64,000 bases of DNA from Flammula alnicola (GCA_015499995.1 JADNRV010000001.1:744001-808000), one strand, 5' to 3'. Shown: positions 11,858 to 23,721, counted from the stretch's first letter. Notes: a model not told the origin generated them from the letters alone. Numbers and translations are program-made.

Positions 11858-12721
11858 AGCTTCCTATATTTCCTGATATTTTAATGTGTAGAACATGTGT
11901 ATCCTTTCTGTCCAAAGGTCCGATGATGTAGCAAGTAGCCATTCAGAACCCCAGCCGTGAGCCATTTGTCGCCGAAGACATTTGGCAGAAAGTTTGATGC
12001 TGGGAACGAGGTAAGAAGGTGGTTACGACTCATTGGAGATGGAGTAAAGGGGGCTGTTGTTAGTAAATAATATATGCCTGAAATTCCTTGATACCCTTGA
12101 GTAGGATGCCCCGGAAAGGCGCCGGACTGGGGGTCGTGTGCCGCAAGAGAAAGATGAAACATCTACCGCACCGCTTTATTCAAATTTTGCGCCTCATTTG
12201 GAAGCTCATGATTTTGGTACAGTTACGCCGCTACCGATCTCCCAGTTTCTATTCTGGAAGACCGCAGGAAGACCGCAGACCTTGCCTGTGCGAGACGGAG
12301 TCGGAGACGCCCAGACAAGGGCTGTATGCGTCTGCAATACAATGCCGATCATTGGCGGACCAAGATCATCTTGAACCGGTCACGACGGGTGGTAATACGG
12401 GATCGGCAAGATTGGGCCGAGCCCCAAGAGTAGATGATAAAATTTTCTGTGACTCGGCCGACGGATCAGGTGTTTAGCGAGTAATCGATGAATTTGCGTG
12501 CAGACAAGAAACTGAAAAATGGGGAATAAAGAGGAGGAGGTACCGAGTACAGGCTGGAGCTTGGCTAGAGTGAGAGGGATAAGAAATAAGGGGACTCAAT
12601 CTCTGCTTATCGTCCAATCACACGCCAACGGACAAATAATCATCAACAGCTTACTTCCGTCCTTTAAGTGCGTTCCGCGTTATTCGTCTACATAAACCTT
12701 TTTCTTCTTAGTCCTACAATC
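11858..12721. other. Intergenic region upstream of glutamine synthetase
   Basis: This 864-bp stretch has only short frames with no family resemblance. Its last 150 bp carry GATA-type and CCAAT motifs, listed separately, so it is best read as the long promoter of the downstream gene. Confidence 0.45.
12578..12618. promoter_or_regulatory. Candidate GATA-factor and CCAAT motifs in the glutamine synthetase promoter
   Basis: GATAAG occurs at 12578-12583 and its reverse complement CTTATC at 12606-12611. A CCAAT box follows at 12614-12618. They lie 104-144 bp before the ATG. GATA factors (AreA/Gln3 type) control fungal nitrogen genes, so a role in nitrogen control is plausible. Short motifs like these also occur by chance. 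Confidence 0.35.
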
Positions 12722-14004
12722 ATGGCCTACCTATACCACAACGATCTTCTGGCTCCTTTCCTTGCCCTCCCCCAAGGCGACAAAGTCCAGGCAGAATGTA
12801 CATCGCGATCTTTTAGATCATCTATATAATGCTAACCATCTCTCCAGATGTCTGGATCGACGGTGAGGGTGGTCTTCGTTCAAAGACTACCGTAAGTCTC
12901 TCTCTCGGTTGCCATCCCGTCCTCTTCACCCACAAGCCCCGTTATAGACCGTTAGCAAGAAGGTGACCGACATCGGCCAACTTCGCATCTGGGACTTCGA
13001 TGGTTCCTCCACCAACCAAGCTCCCGGTCATGACTCAGATGTCTACCTCCGACCAGCTGCCATCTTCAAGGACCCCTTCCGTGGTGGCGACAACATCCTC
13101 GTCCTCGCAGAGACTTATAACAACGACGGCACCCCAAACAGGACCAACTTCCGTCATCATGCCGCAAAGGTGATGGAGCAAGCCAAGGACGAGGTTCCCT
13201 GGTTCGGTCTAGAACAAGAATACACCCTCTTCGATGCCGATGGTACTCCCTTCGGTTGGCCCAAGGGAGGTTTCCCTGGTCCTCAGGGTCCCTACTACTG
13301 CGGTGCTGGTAAGTCTAAACAATTGTTAATCGTGTCATATCTAGTCGATATCTAATCTTATTTCAGGCACCGGAAAGGTCTTCGCTCGTGATCTTATCGA
13401 AGCGCACTACCGTGCCTGCCTCTACTCTGGTGTCAACATCAGCGGTATCAATGCCGAGGTCATGCCTTCTCAGTGGGAGTTCCAAGTCGGTCCCTGCGAG
13501 GGTATCTCAATGGGCGACCACCTCTGGATGGCTCGTTATCTTCTCGTTCGTATTGCCGAGCAATGGGGCGTCAAGGTCTCCTTCCACCCCAAACCTCTCC
13601 AAGGTGACTGGAACGGTGCCGGCTGCCACACCAACTACAGCACAAAGGCCATGCGGGAACCCGGAGGTATGAAGGCCATCGAGGCTGCCATCGAGAAGCT
13701 GAGCAAGAGACATGACGAACACATTGCTGTTTACGGAGAGGACAACGACCTCCGTCTGACAGGTCGCCACGAGACAGGCCATATCGGCGCTTTCAGCTCT
13801 GGCGTTGCCAACCGTGGTGCTTCAATTCGTGTGCCCCGTCATGTCGCAGCCCAGGGTTACGGTTACCTCGAAGACAGACGCCCCGCTTCCAACATCGGTA
13901 TGCATTCACTGGACTGGTTCTAACACATAAACTGATTGGATTGTTCTGTAGATCCTTACCGTGTCACCGGCATCATGATAGAAACTACTCTTCTCAACGT
14001 TTAA
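12722..14004 (+). CDS. GLN1: Glutamine synthetase
   Basis: The enzyme makes glutamine from glutamate, ammonium and ATP, and is the main entry point for ammonium assimilation in the cytosol. The protein begins [20 protein letters not shown] and is of the eukaryotic GSII type, about 355 residues. Visible motifs are the N-terminal [13 protein letters not shown] loop, [12 protein letters not shown] (metal-binding Glu), [32 protein letters not shown], the ATP-site signature [26 protein letters not shown] and RGASIRVPR. It ends [19 protein letters not shown]. Short introns fall at about 12799-12848, 12890-12950, 13311-13368 and 13898-13951. All catalytic motifs are intact. Confidence 0.97.
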
Positions 14005-14351
14005 GCTTTGTCACTCGGTTGTCGAGTGTTGTATTTTTTTTTAATCAACATTCTCTTGGAATATGCTCTTTCCGTTCTTTATACTTCATTTAAGGAAAGG
14101 AAAGCATTTATGGTCGGGCGAAAGGAAGAAAAGGTTCAGCATATACCTATAATTGGAGCAAAACTCCTTGTACATATCGTGAATGATTTTGTGGCATCTC
14201 TTTCCAATCCTATGCTTGTGAATCGTTGCAATGCGCCGACTGCTGCAGGGCTGTCCAAAACTTAAATGAGCCACTGTAAAATTGACGCGTTTATTACATA
14301 AGCAATCCAGCTTGATCATGAACTCAAATCGCGTCCTTTGCACTTCTACTG
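14005..14351. other. Intergenic region between glutamine synthetase and DCC1
   Basis: These 347 bp hold the glutamine synthetase 3' UTR and the DCC1 promoter. There is a T-run near 14035. I see no gene. Confidence 0.4.
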
Positions 14352-15769
14352 ATGCCAGAATATAATTTCCACTTCTCGCCGTCTTCTTCCAATGAAGCGG
14401 GTTCGTTCAAACTCATAGAATTAACGCCAGATCTCACAGCGTTGCTTACAAGCGCGATCAATAACGACGAAGATCTTAGGTATCTTATCATATCCACCCG
14501 ACAGTTGTAATAACAGGCGCTTACTTTGGATCTACAGTCTTACCATTAAAGGCCAACCGAATGAAGATGCCGTTCTATGCACCGCGGACAAAACGTTTAG
14601 CATGCGCTCCATCGGGTTATCTAACACCGTACTCGTCGTCACCCCCGTTTCAGACGAATGCGCCTCCGAGTTTGTGGACGACGCGCTTATGATTCGTGAT
14701 CAACTGAAAGAAGTTATCGAGTTGGCTCCTGCTGTGCCAAAACTACACAAGCTTTCTTTTCTCATACGGGATCGACAATATGATGAAACCAACGAAGATG
14801 AGCACGAGGCAAACGACAGCACGGTGTGTGTTTCTTGTTCTTTCATATGTTGCCCTGGTTCACTTGCCTTCTGGCGCGTCAGGTTCGCTTTACCTACCAA
14901 GACGCAAGGGCTGAGATACAGGCCAGTGACGCGGAACTGGACAAAGGGTTGAAAGACAGACGAATACTCATCATCAATAGTGAGTATATGCGCATCTTTC
15001 CTCACCTTCACTGCAAAGGCTAATGATTACGCAGATGAATTACGACCAATCGCGCCTTCCTACCTCAATCGATTACTGGAACTTATTCTCAATCTCCTAG
15101 TATCGCTATCCATGAAGCATACATCTGTTTCTGTAGAAGAGCTGTCTTCAGCACTCGCAGATGAGCATGAAGTAGCGAGAGGAGTTTCGACACAGATCAT
15201 GTCTTGGTTTGGTGAGATAAAGGAAGGCAAATGGAGGATGGATGTGGAGCTGTCGTCAAAGAAGTGGGCTTGGGTATTCTGAGAAACCACAGAGTAAGAT
15301 TTGTATCGATCGTCTTAATAGTTAATATCACTAACAATTCATGATATTAGCACGAACCTATCGAAAGGGACGAATTGCTGTCCAAATGGAAAACTCAAGT
15401 GGGCGATACATTTGAGTCCTTGGTCTCATTAACCCTTCTTGCAGTAAGTTTTAATCTAAATTGCTCAAGAACTTTCTTGTTGATGCTATCTCTTTGTTAC
15501 AGGGCAATTACATCGAACCAGAGTCATTCAACAGTGATTTCACGACATTAAAATATTTTCCAGCCTCAGCCTTGCCAGTTGACCCTGCCACTCGGTTTTC
15601 AGATCTCTTCCTCACTCGCAAGAAGTGGAAAGCGGAGGAAATTTCACCATTCTTGTCCGACATTGCAGTAAATGCCAAAGAGCGCGACAAACTCCTATTA
15701 AAATATTGTAGAACTATTACAGAGCCTCAGGGAGTACGGTACACAGCTCGAGCACAATACAACGGATGA
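14352..15769 (+). CDS. DCC1: Sister chromatid cohesion protein Dcc1
   Basis: Dcc1 is part of the alternative clamp loader Ctf18-Dcc1-Ctf8-RFC, which loads or unloads PCNA and supports sister chromatid cohesion at replication forks. The spliced protein begins MPEYNFHFSPSSSNEAGSFK. Key segments are LTIKGQPNEDAVLCTADKTF, MRSIGLSNTVLVV, the winged-helix region (PIAPSYLNRLLELILNLL; SVEELSSALADEHEV) and the diagnostic C-terminus (LKYFPASALPVDPATRFSDL, RKKWKAEEISPFLSDI, KERDKLLLKYCR). There are about six introns. The length of roughly 390 residues matches the family. The match to Dcc1 rests mainly on the YFPASALPxDPxxRFxxLFxxRxxW pattern. Confidence 0.9.
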
Positions 15770-15943
15770 TAAGAGATCACTGAAGGCATTTTTCCAAACG
15801 CCAACGTCCGCCAACTGATCTACAAATACATATATTACAACGTAATCAATAATAATGCCAGTGAATGCGGTACAGAATCACAATCAATCACTTGAAGGCC
15901 ACTAAATTATAATAACACCCTGAATCCCAGAAACGAATCAACT

Positions 15944-17687
15944 CTATCCCGACTTGGACTTCTTCGCTCGAGTTTTGACTGGCTTTCCTATTGCCCGGAT
16001 AGGTTGTGGGTGAAATTCGTCGTCGTCGTCTTCCAGGCCTGAGTTCCTCTTCCTTTTGACTTTAGATGCTTCTTCGCTTGTCAACCACGTGGTAGGTCTG
16101 TGGCGCAATTGACCGATGTGTTTCCATAGTGCCTTACCCACAATAGAGTTGTTGCGGATATCTTTGAATTCCTGGCGAATGGTGGACCTAAGAATGTAGA
16201 CCGCCCTGGCCTGCGTTTCACGAGGTTGATTGCGTAACACGTATAACAAAACACCTTGTGGAGATTGAGATTGAAAATGAGACTGGCTTGTAATTCGGGA
16301 CGACTTACCGATAAAAATGAACTCCACTGGAGCAACCCGTTGCGGAATTTTAATGAATCCTTCATTGTACTTGGAATTTGACGCGATGACCCACAACGTC
16401 CTAAGGACGGTTTCCATGTCTTCTTGGAACTGTGCAGGGGGCTTGTCGACACGAGAAATCCATTTCTCTATCTTCTGCGCAGTCGGAAGAAGCTCGTCAG
16501 GCAGTCCATCACAGCAGAACACCATGTGAGCGATATTCTGAAAATCACGTCCTCTAGAGATGTCCCAGGCCAGCTTTTCAGCGAGACCGTCTTCAATAGC
16601 GACGTGCTTCTCTTCCAGATGTGCGATCCATCTAAATGGCAAAATGAGTAGGTTAACATGAAAATTTTCAAGGGCCAACTGACTCTGCCCATGGCGACGC
16701 GATAGCTTGTAATTTCTCTGAATGTGAATATGAGAAATAGGCGACCTGGGTCAAACCTTCAAAGTGTGCACTGACCTGCCGCAGTTAAGCTCATGCCCAG
16801 TTGGACTCGCTGGAATATCTCTCGTTCCGATCCAGGTGCTAGACCATGATACTCGACTTTAAAGACAGTTTAGTATGAATGCCTACACATTATGTTGTGG
16901 GCGTAGCTCACCAACTGTGATCTGTTTCTGCTTGAAAATAGTCTTGAATTCTGCTGGAAGCTCCGTTTTCGCGCCCTTGGTCGATTCAGACATCGTATAC
17001 CAGAAGTTTTTCTTCGTTTTGGTATTCCTGTCTGTTATGGTTCAGGTTTCGACTCGACAGAGGATATGAAGCTAACCTACGAGGTATCTGGTGAGGTGGT
17101 CAGCATCATAGAAAGATGGAATAAATAGTGGAGAACCTACTAATCCATCAAAAAACTTCTGTATTGATGTCAAGCGCTACAGACAAGGACTTTTGAGTGA
17201 TATATCTCTGATGCAGCATTAGGTCGTACCTGTTTTCCGTCCACGCATATGCGCACTTCCTCACCCTCGTCGTTTACATGGACCGCGAAGATGACCGGCG
17301 GAATGAAGAAATTACGAAATATAGAGTCAATAAGCCCGATTTGCTTCGTTTCCGGCCAGACAACATCTAATTTCTCAAGCTTAAGCACCTGTTCAACTTG
17401 AAGTGCCACGCTCAAATCGCGTACCTCTTTGGTAGACAGGATTCAATTCAATGTTCCCCTCGTGTATCATGCCTATGGTGCATAATCGATTATATTAGCC
17501 TGTAATAGCACAATATAGTTGGTTAAAGCATACTATGTAGTTCATGCGTTGTTAGAATCTTTGCGACATTGGGATTGAGAGCAGTATCATAAATTTCAGT
17601 GTCATGTTCGTAATCGGATGCAAATTCATCGTCTTCCAGTTCGTCGATTTCGTTTTCGACTTTGTCAACTTCCATTTGATTCATCAT
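15944..17687 (-). CDS. DUF262 domain protein (GmrSD N-terminal-like, ParB/Srx fold)
   Basis: DUF262 proteins are best known as the NTPase half of bacterial GmrSD-type modification-dependent restriction enzymes. Fungi carry a distinct family whose role is unknown. The chosen start (MMNQMEVDKVENE, 17687) precedes an acidic leader and YDTALNPNVAKILTTHELHS. Then come MIHEGNIELNPVYQRDVVWPE, IGLIDSIFRNFFIPPVIFA, the signature RICVDGKQRLTSIQKFFDGL (compare bacterial DGQQR) and NFWYTMSESTKGAK. KQITVVEYHGLAPGSEREIF and QRVQLGMSLTAAGQ follow. The C-terminal half is helical and ends in a basic tail (TRAKKSKSG) that could be a nuclear signal. An 11-nt microexon at 17077-17087 keeps the frame. No HNH (DUF1524) nuclease motif is visible at the C-terminus. 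Confidence 0.85.
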
Positions 17688-17857
17688 TAGAAGGGTGTGC
17701 GTATTGCAAGAGAGGAGATGGTTGGCTTTGGGAAGCAACTTGACAAGTTGTGTCAGTGTCACGATTTCGTAACGTGTTGTTTGGAAGGGAGGCAATGACC
17801 AAATAATACATGTGATTGAGTCCCTTGTCCCCCTCTTTGAACAATACAGTACGGATC
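17688..17857. promoter_or_regulatory. Short bidirectional promoter between the DUF262 gene and its neighbour
   Basis: Only 170 bp separate the two start codons, which point away from each other, so the two genes probably share promoter elements. No specific binding motif stands out. Confidence 0.4.
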
Positions 17858-19379
17858 ATGAACTCAAACGGTGATGATGACGACGTGAGACTTCCATTGC
17901 CGAAATTCTTGCAACTCTTTACATCAAATGGTGTCCCCGCCCCAAAAGCTATGGCTATTGCTGGTAAAGTGTCCGTTCTGCATACAAATCCATAACCATA
18001 TCTCCTGATAAGTTTACCATTAGCTACAAAGAATACAACACTCGTGCAATGCTTGCGCAACTGAGTGACTTAAAGCTGAATGCCATGGGCATCGATAACA
18101 AGGAGGATCGCAAACTTGTGATGACGGCGCTTCGCAAAGCGGGGTACACTTACAAGGGTAAACCACTGAAGAAAGTGAAGGCATCACCTTCAAGTACGGA
18201 AGCGTCCGGAAGTCAGTCTCCAGGAGGCATGCCGTCTTCATCTTTAGTAGGACCCACCGCCGTCGAATTGCTTGTATGTCTCCCCCATAATTCACAGAAC
18301 TTTGACAATTGAACGAAGTGCAGACGACACCTACCAAGCGAAAGCGTGGACGGCCCGACGATACCAATGAATTTTTACCAACTGGACCCGCAGATGAGGA
18401 CAAGAAGCTCTATGACTTGAACTTCCATGAAATCCTAGACGAAGAGGTAAACTACTTGCGGGAACGAAACCCAAAATCACACTGATTGTCGGGCTTCTCA
18501 GATCCTGAGGACGAAATCGACCGTGATAAATCGTGCACCCATTATGATGGCATGGGCCATGCTCGTTGCAGAACGTATGCACTTCTCGAGGGAGGAAGCT
18601 CTCAGTATTGGTGTGTCTGATTTCTGACCGGGTTCGTAAAAAGAAACTGAGATAGATACTCATAGCGTCTGTTTACACCGAGATGAACGCAATAACTAAA
18701 GGTGTCTCTCTGGGAATTTATAACAAAGACAAGGAGCGAGGATCAGATGCGGAAAAGGGTGGCTCGCAGCCTTACGTTGAACTAATGGGGCGACGGTGCG
18801 TAGTGTCCTGTTCCCGATTTTCTAATAATGCCAACCATTGCTTATTTCTTCACAAATTTATGTAGAATGTAAGTGTATATTTCCTAGATTTAATGTCGAT
18901 TTAATAACAAGTACTCTAGACCACTATACCGCAGTCAGGCAGGCCAATGGAGGGCATTAGCCAACGGGAACCCTGTAGCTCCCATCAACGCGTTTTCGTA
19001 TATCTCTCGTTCATTTCGACAAACGACGTCACACATTATTGGCGCCCTCAAGCTTCTTGCCGATAGCTACAGCGCTCAAGAACTCAACGACAAGGCCTGG
19101 AGCCTATATGCCGAATTCAGACCAGAGGTTAACGAGTGGGGTAAGCGGTCGGAAGTTCGTTGCAAGACCATCCTTGAGTTGCGCAAGAGGGTGCCTGAAT
19201 CTAGTCGACAACAAACCCAACCAGAGGAAAAGCAAAGGCCGGCGATAAACAATGAGGCTTCTGAAAGAGACACCGACACCCGAAATCCTGATGATGAACC
19301 CGTCCACAAAAAGGCAAGAGCCCTCACGATAGAGGAATATGAAGCAGCCTTGGATGAGGATATCATCATTCGGATATGA
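17858..19379 (+). CDS. Uncharacterised conserved fungal protein with a SAM-like N-terminal segment
   Basis: I cannot assign a function. The protein begins MNSNGDDDDVRLPLPKFLQL. A first intron (about 17958-18022) joins MAIA to AYKEYNTRAMLAQL. The segment LSDLKLNAMGIDNKEDRKLV resembles the helical core of a SAM domain. A Lys/Ser-rich linker with a likely nuclear signal (PTKRKRGRPDD) follows. Then comes a compact well-ordered region: DLNFHEILDEEILRTKSTV, RAPIMMAWAMLVAERMHF, PYVELMGRRPLYRSQAGQWR, SYISRSFRQTTSHIIGALKL and LNDKAWSLYAEFRPEVNEWG. The C-terminus is Glu/Lys-rich. The protein looks nuclear or DNA-associated. There are about five introns, and the stop is at 19379. It shares a 170-bp divergent promoter with the DUF262 gene. 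Confidence 0.75.
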
Positions 19380-19719
19380 CGTTCGAAAATGTAGATCTCG
19401 ATTTCGCTGATGCTTCGGCAATATTGTAGTATGAAAGTCTCTGTGCGAGCACTTACCGGTCCCTCCACTTCTTTGGCTATTCTAACTATGTAGTTCTTTT
19501 ATTCACCTGAGGTCGATTTTTCAACTATAATTCTGCCATTGAAATGACCAATTGTGGATCAAGTACGAATAAGTAACTTTTGGGCGGAGCTTAATAGCGA
19601 CCATTCTAGCATAATAAGCGAAGGAGAATTATAGTAGTCTAAACTCTAGCCAGTCCAATATCCAAGATTATCAGAACGAATGGTTAGCTTGAGCACTGTA
19701 CGCACGAGCATACTTATGC
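19380..19719. other. Convergent intergenic region
   Basis: These 340 bp lie between the 3' ends of two convergent genes. They are AT-rich and likely hold both polyadenylation regions. No gene is seen. Confidence 0.4.
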
Positions 19720-21328
19720 TCATAGTTTCTTGATGATAGCGGCGGTGAAGTCTGACGTGGTTGAGGAGCCTGCAGATGATGTCATCGTTAGAGAATAGTG
19801 CATAATGCATGGTTTATAGTCGACTTACCACCCATGTCAGCAGTCCTGACCTTGCCCTCGTTAATAACGCCGAAAGTCGCACTGGCGATGGTGTTGGCAA
19901 GGTTGTCCAGGCTGGTAGGGAACGGGCGAGTCAGCTAACATATTCGATAATCATCAGGGCCGTCTTACCCGAGATGACGGAGCATCATTGTGGCGCTGAG
20001 GATCATAGCGGTGGGGTTTGCGCGGTTGGTGCCCATGATATCTGAAGCGACGTGACGGCATCCAGGCTCGAAAAGAGCATATTCCTGTAGAATTGTGAGG
20101 AACATGCTGGCATGAGATAAGAAATTGGATACGGACCCGTCCAACGTTGCAACCTGGGACAATACCTGGTCCTCCGACGAGAGCAGCACCGATGTTCGAC
20201 ACGATGGCACCGTACAAATTAGGCATGACCATGACGTCGAATTGACCAGGACGAGCAACAAGTTGCATGGAGCTGAAACCGATGATCAGTCAATAAAACG
20301 AGCGAACCAAGAAAGGACGTGTACGTGTTGTCAACAATCATGTCGTTGTATTCAATTCCAGAAGATTTGTACTCCTCTGCGACGCGCCGGAAGGTGTTGA
20401 GGAATAAACCATCGCCAAGTTTCATGATGTTGGCCTTATGCACACAGGTCACTTTCTGGAAAGGGTTAAACCAGTGAATACGAATGCGGCGAGAGTTAGC
20501 TGCGATATTCTGACCTTGCGGTTGTTCTTAAGCGCGAAATCGAAGGCAAAGCGTGAAATGCGTTCAGCCTTCGCCCTGGTGGAGACTTTCAAACTCTCCA
20601 CAACACCAGGATAACTCTGATGTTCCAGACCAGAATATTCGCCCTCAGTGTTTTCACGGACGATAGCGAAATCGACGTTGGAGTGTCTGGTTGGGAATCC
20701 GGGAAGGGATTTGCAGAGAACAACCGAAGCATAGATATCGAGTTGTTGACGCATAGCGACGTTCCATGAGATATGGCCGGACTGGGAGATGGGGGTGAAG
20801 AGAATTCCTACAATTGCAACACTGAGTTAAATCATGCACGAACAAAGCAATAACGCGATTACCCTTGAGCCCGACTCGGTTGCGCTTCAAGCTGTCCATA
20901 GCTTGCTTGAAAAGAGCCTCACCCGAGGACGACATTCCAGAGACATCATATTGATCCCACTCAATGGGTGCGTTGACATACTCGAAGATCTCCTTCACAG
21001 AGTCTGTTATTTCTGCACCGATACCATCTCCGGGAATAAGCGTGACCTTCGGAAGGGTTAGAAATTGGTGACAACATGAGAAGGCGGCGACGAACAGTAT
21101 ACACTCCGCCATACTTGGTGGTTGTCTAGAGAGAGAAGGACATGAAGAGCCGAAACAGCGGAAGCAACGAGCTGGCGTACTCTGTCTGTCACACTCGGGA
21201 AACCCGCTGAAAGTGTGGTAGCACGTCTCTGTGAAAGGGTAAGAGGAGTGATGAAGACATTTGAGACGTATACTGACTGATTGAGCGAGGAGAGGACGGG
21301 AAACGGAGGCGAGGGCGTTGCGCAACAT
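19720..21328 (-). CDS. IDH1: Mitochondrial NAD-dependent isocitrate dehydrogenase subunit 1
   Basis: This is a subunit of the heteromeric TCA-cycle enzyme that converts isocitrate to 2-oxoglutarate with NAD in the mitochondrial matrix. The first exon encodes a basic presequence ([16 protein letters not shown]). [20 protein letters not shown] follows after splicing. Other motifs are [74 protein letters not shown] and [16 protein letters not shown]. The protein ends [12 protein letters not shown]. The substrate-site sequence around the YSG segment resembles yeast Idh1-type (regulatory) subunits more than Idh2. There are about eight introns. Subunit assignment is from memory of family patterns and is less certain than the enzyme class. 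Confidence 0.9.
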
Positions 21329-21601
21329 CGCAGACGTTGGCGGTGGTGTACTGAAAGGTGAAGGATAAAAAGATGCGATAGCTCCGATGCAGAAATTGGC
21401 GGTGCCGTCCGTCACCGCACAAGGCTGCAGAATCGGACGAAGCACGTGGCTCTGTATTCAATCTTATTACATAAATATTTATTCACGCGTTTCACTAAGT
21501 GGTTTCACAAGCTTATGCGAAGATGCATGACGTAGCAGAGAGCCATTTCATCAAAAGCACTGGGTCAATCGCGGTCACTTTCTTCCTGCCCTCCGTCCGT
21601 C

Positions 21602-23552
21602 ATGACTCGGACGCGGGACATCTCAGAACATCTTCCACCGCAGCGCTCACGGTCTTGGTCTTTTTACATTGTATTTTTCATCCTTGTCGTTCCTGTCTGG
21701 TCATCAGTGCCTTTCGCGTGGCTCTTTGCAATCTACTCAGTCTACAGCGCGAAATGGTGGGCATACTCTGTTTCAGGGAGGGCTTTGTTTTTTGTTTCAT
21801 GTTGTGAGGTCAGACTAAATCTTTAATTTATCTTTATTTCGTGTATTCACATTTCTTTCTAGGCCATCTTCAGTATTTATCACTTCCATCTCGCTCGGCG
21901 AGTGTCTGGACCTTCTCCACATGGACCTGGAGATCCTGAAGAAATTCAAGTCGCGTATATGCGCTTATTGAAAACCGGCCTAGCAAATCTTCCCCTCGAC
22001 GGTGGTGACATCGAGACCCTTCTCGTTGACCGACCAGGCAGTCCGGCGGAGACCATTATCCAACTTGAACGACACGACCCGCGTGCTATCGAATTTCGTG
22101 ATAGTTTTCGGACATGGTTCCTCAAAGTCCCATTTTCGTCAATTAAACTTCACGAAATGAAAAAATGGCTTTACTGGGCAATGTACAACGCAGAGCTGCC
22201 CCCATTGGAACTTGTCCCAGAGACACACTGTAAAGCCATTGACGAGGCCTTGGGACTTCTGCAAAAGCGCCTCGGATGCAAGCTAGAAGAAGGCTCAAAT
22301 CCTAACGTTACGCCCATGCGCTTAACGATTGACAAGACTAATATTTTATGGCGACCCATGACCTTCTACGCTATTGTTGGCTCGATAAATTGGTGCCTGA
22401 GGAAATTCTACACGAATTGGTTCAATCTTCGTCACGGTTATTCGAACGGCATCGAGTAAGCCTTTTTCTCTCGATGTCATGCCGATTTGGATTCTGAACT
22501 CTTCTGAAGGTATTTACTATGGGTGCCGCCTCATTGGGATCCCATGACTTCACAGCGTCCGATCGTGTTCGTCCATGGTCTTGGCTTGGGACTTCTACAA
22601 TATCACATCATCATTGTACATTTAATACAGGAATTTTCGGACCGGCCGATCTTGATCCCTCTCCAACCGCAGGTCAGCCAAGACTTCTTCCATCCCCACT
22701 TTCTTAAGCCACCCAGCCGACACCAAATGGCAGACCGACTGGCCAGTCTGCTGAGCAACCTTGGATGGGTTACACTCGATTGTCCCGAACCTCGGGACGC
22801 GGAATACGAGGAAGAGGAAAAGGTCGAAAGTTCTTTGACAGAAAATCCCAAAAAAGGCGTCACCATGCTCAGTCACTCTAAGTACGTGCGCCGCCTCTGT
22901 TTATTTTTCACAGATTTCTCGCTAACGTCAGCGAAATTTAGCGGATCTTATACTCACGCGTGGATGTTGAAGGGCTACCCCGACATGATCGCCCGCTCAT
23001 GCTTTGTGGATCCAGTCACTTTCTGCTCATGGGAAGGAGGTTCGTGCTCATACCTTTGTTACTTCGGCGCTAACCCTGAACTAGATGTTTGCTATAATTT
23101 CTTGTATCGCCCATGCATGAGCGTAAGTTCTAACTTTGTGGATTCTACAAGCCGTTTACCCATTAAATTCTACTTAGGGCATTGAATTGATCATGCGTTA
23201 CTTCGTTGGAACAGAGCTCGGCGTTGCCAATCTCCTACAACGACATTTCTGCTGGTCCTCGAACTCTCTTTGGTTCGAAGAGATCCCGAATGCAAAGGAT
23301 CCTCATAAGACCTTATTCCTCCTGGGCGGTAAAGACGACATCGTCCACTCAGAGGTGAGTAGGGATGGCTTTCGTCTTTATTATGAACCTCCTTCAACCC
23401 AATTTCATAGCGGGTCAAGCAATACCTTACATCTCATGGTGTTCGCAAAAACATCTGGTACGACGCAGATGGACGGCATGGCCAGGCCCTCATGCCAGGG
23501 AGCCCAGGTCTTAATGAAGTCCTCCGATGGCTATCCGAAAATGACGAATAAT
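21602..23552 (+). CDS. Membrane-anchored alpha/beta-hydrolase fold protein
   Basis: The N-terminus has two hydrophobic segments (SFYIVFFILVVPVWSSVPFAWL and the stretch around GRALFFVSCC), so the protein is probably membrane-bound. A long conserved spacer follows (RHDPRAIEFRDSFRTWFL; WLYWAMYNAELPPLELV). The hydrolase core comes next: PIVFVHGLGLGLL (oxyanion turn), then nucleophile elbow MLSHSNGSYTHAW, acid LLGGKDDIV and catalytic His in YDADGRHGQAL. The elbow reads S-H-S-N-G rather than G-x-S-x-G. The frame is kept by introns at about 21818-21862, 22456-22510, 22880-22942, 23041-23085, 23122-23178 and 23355-23411. The stop TAA is at 23550-23552. The substrate is unknown; related fungal proteins are annotated only as hydrolases. 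Confidence 0.8.
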
Positions 23553-23721
23553 GAATACCTGAGAAACAACCGGAGAAACAACACATTAGACTATGACTAT
23601 CCCGCTTGCAACCCTACATCGAATTGTCAGTTTCATACTCTCTGGCTTTTCATGATTATTTCTGTATTTTTGTAACAACACACTCCGCACATTACATACA
23701 ACACTCCTAATAGACCTAACA

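Noticed and set aside
12088..12477. A 129-codon plus-strand frame between the AP-1 sigma and glutamine synthetase genes.
   Set aside because: Its composition is Arg/Cys-rich and shadow-like, with no motif and no splice partner. It lies in the promoter region.
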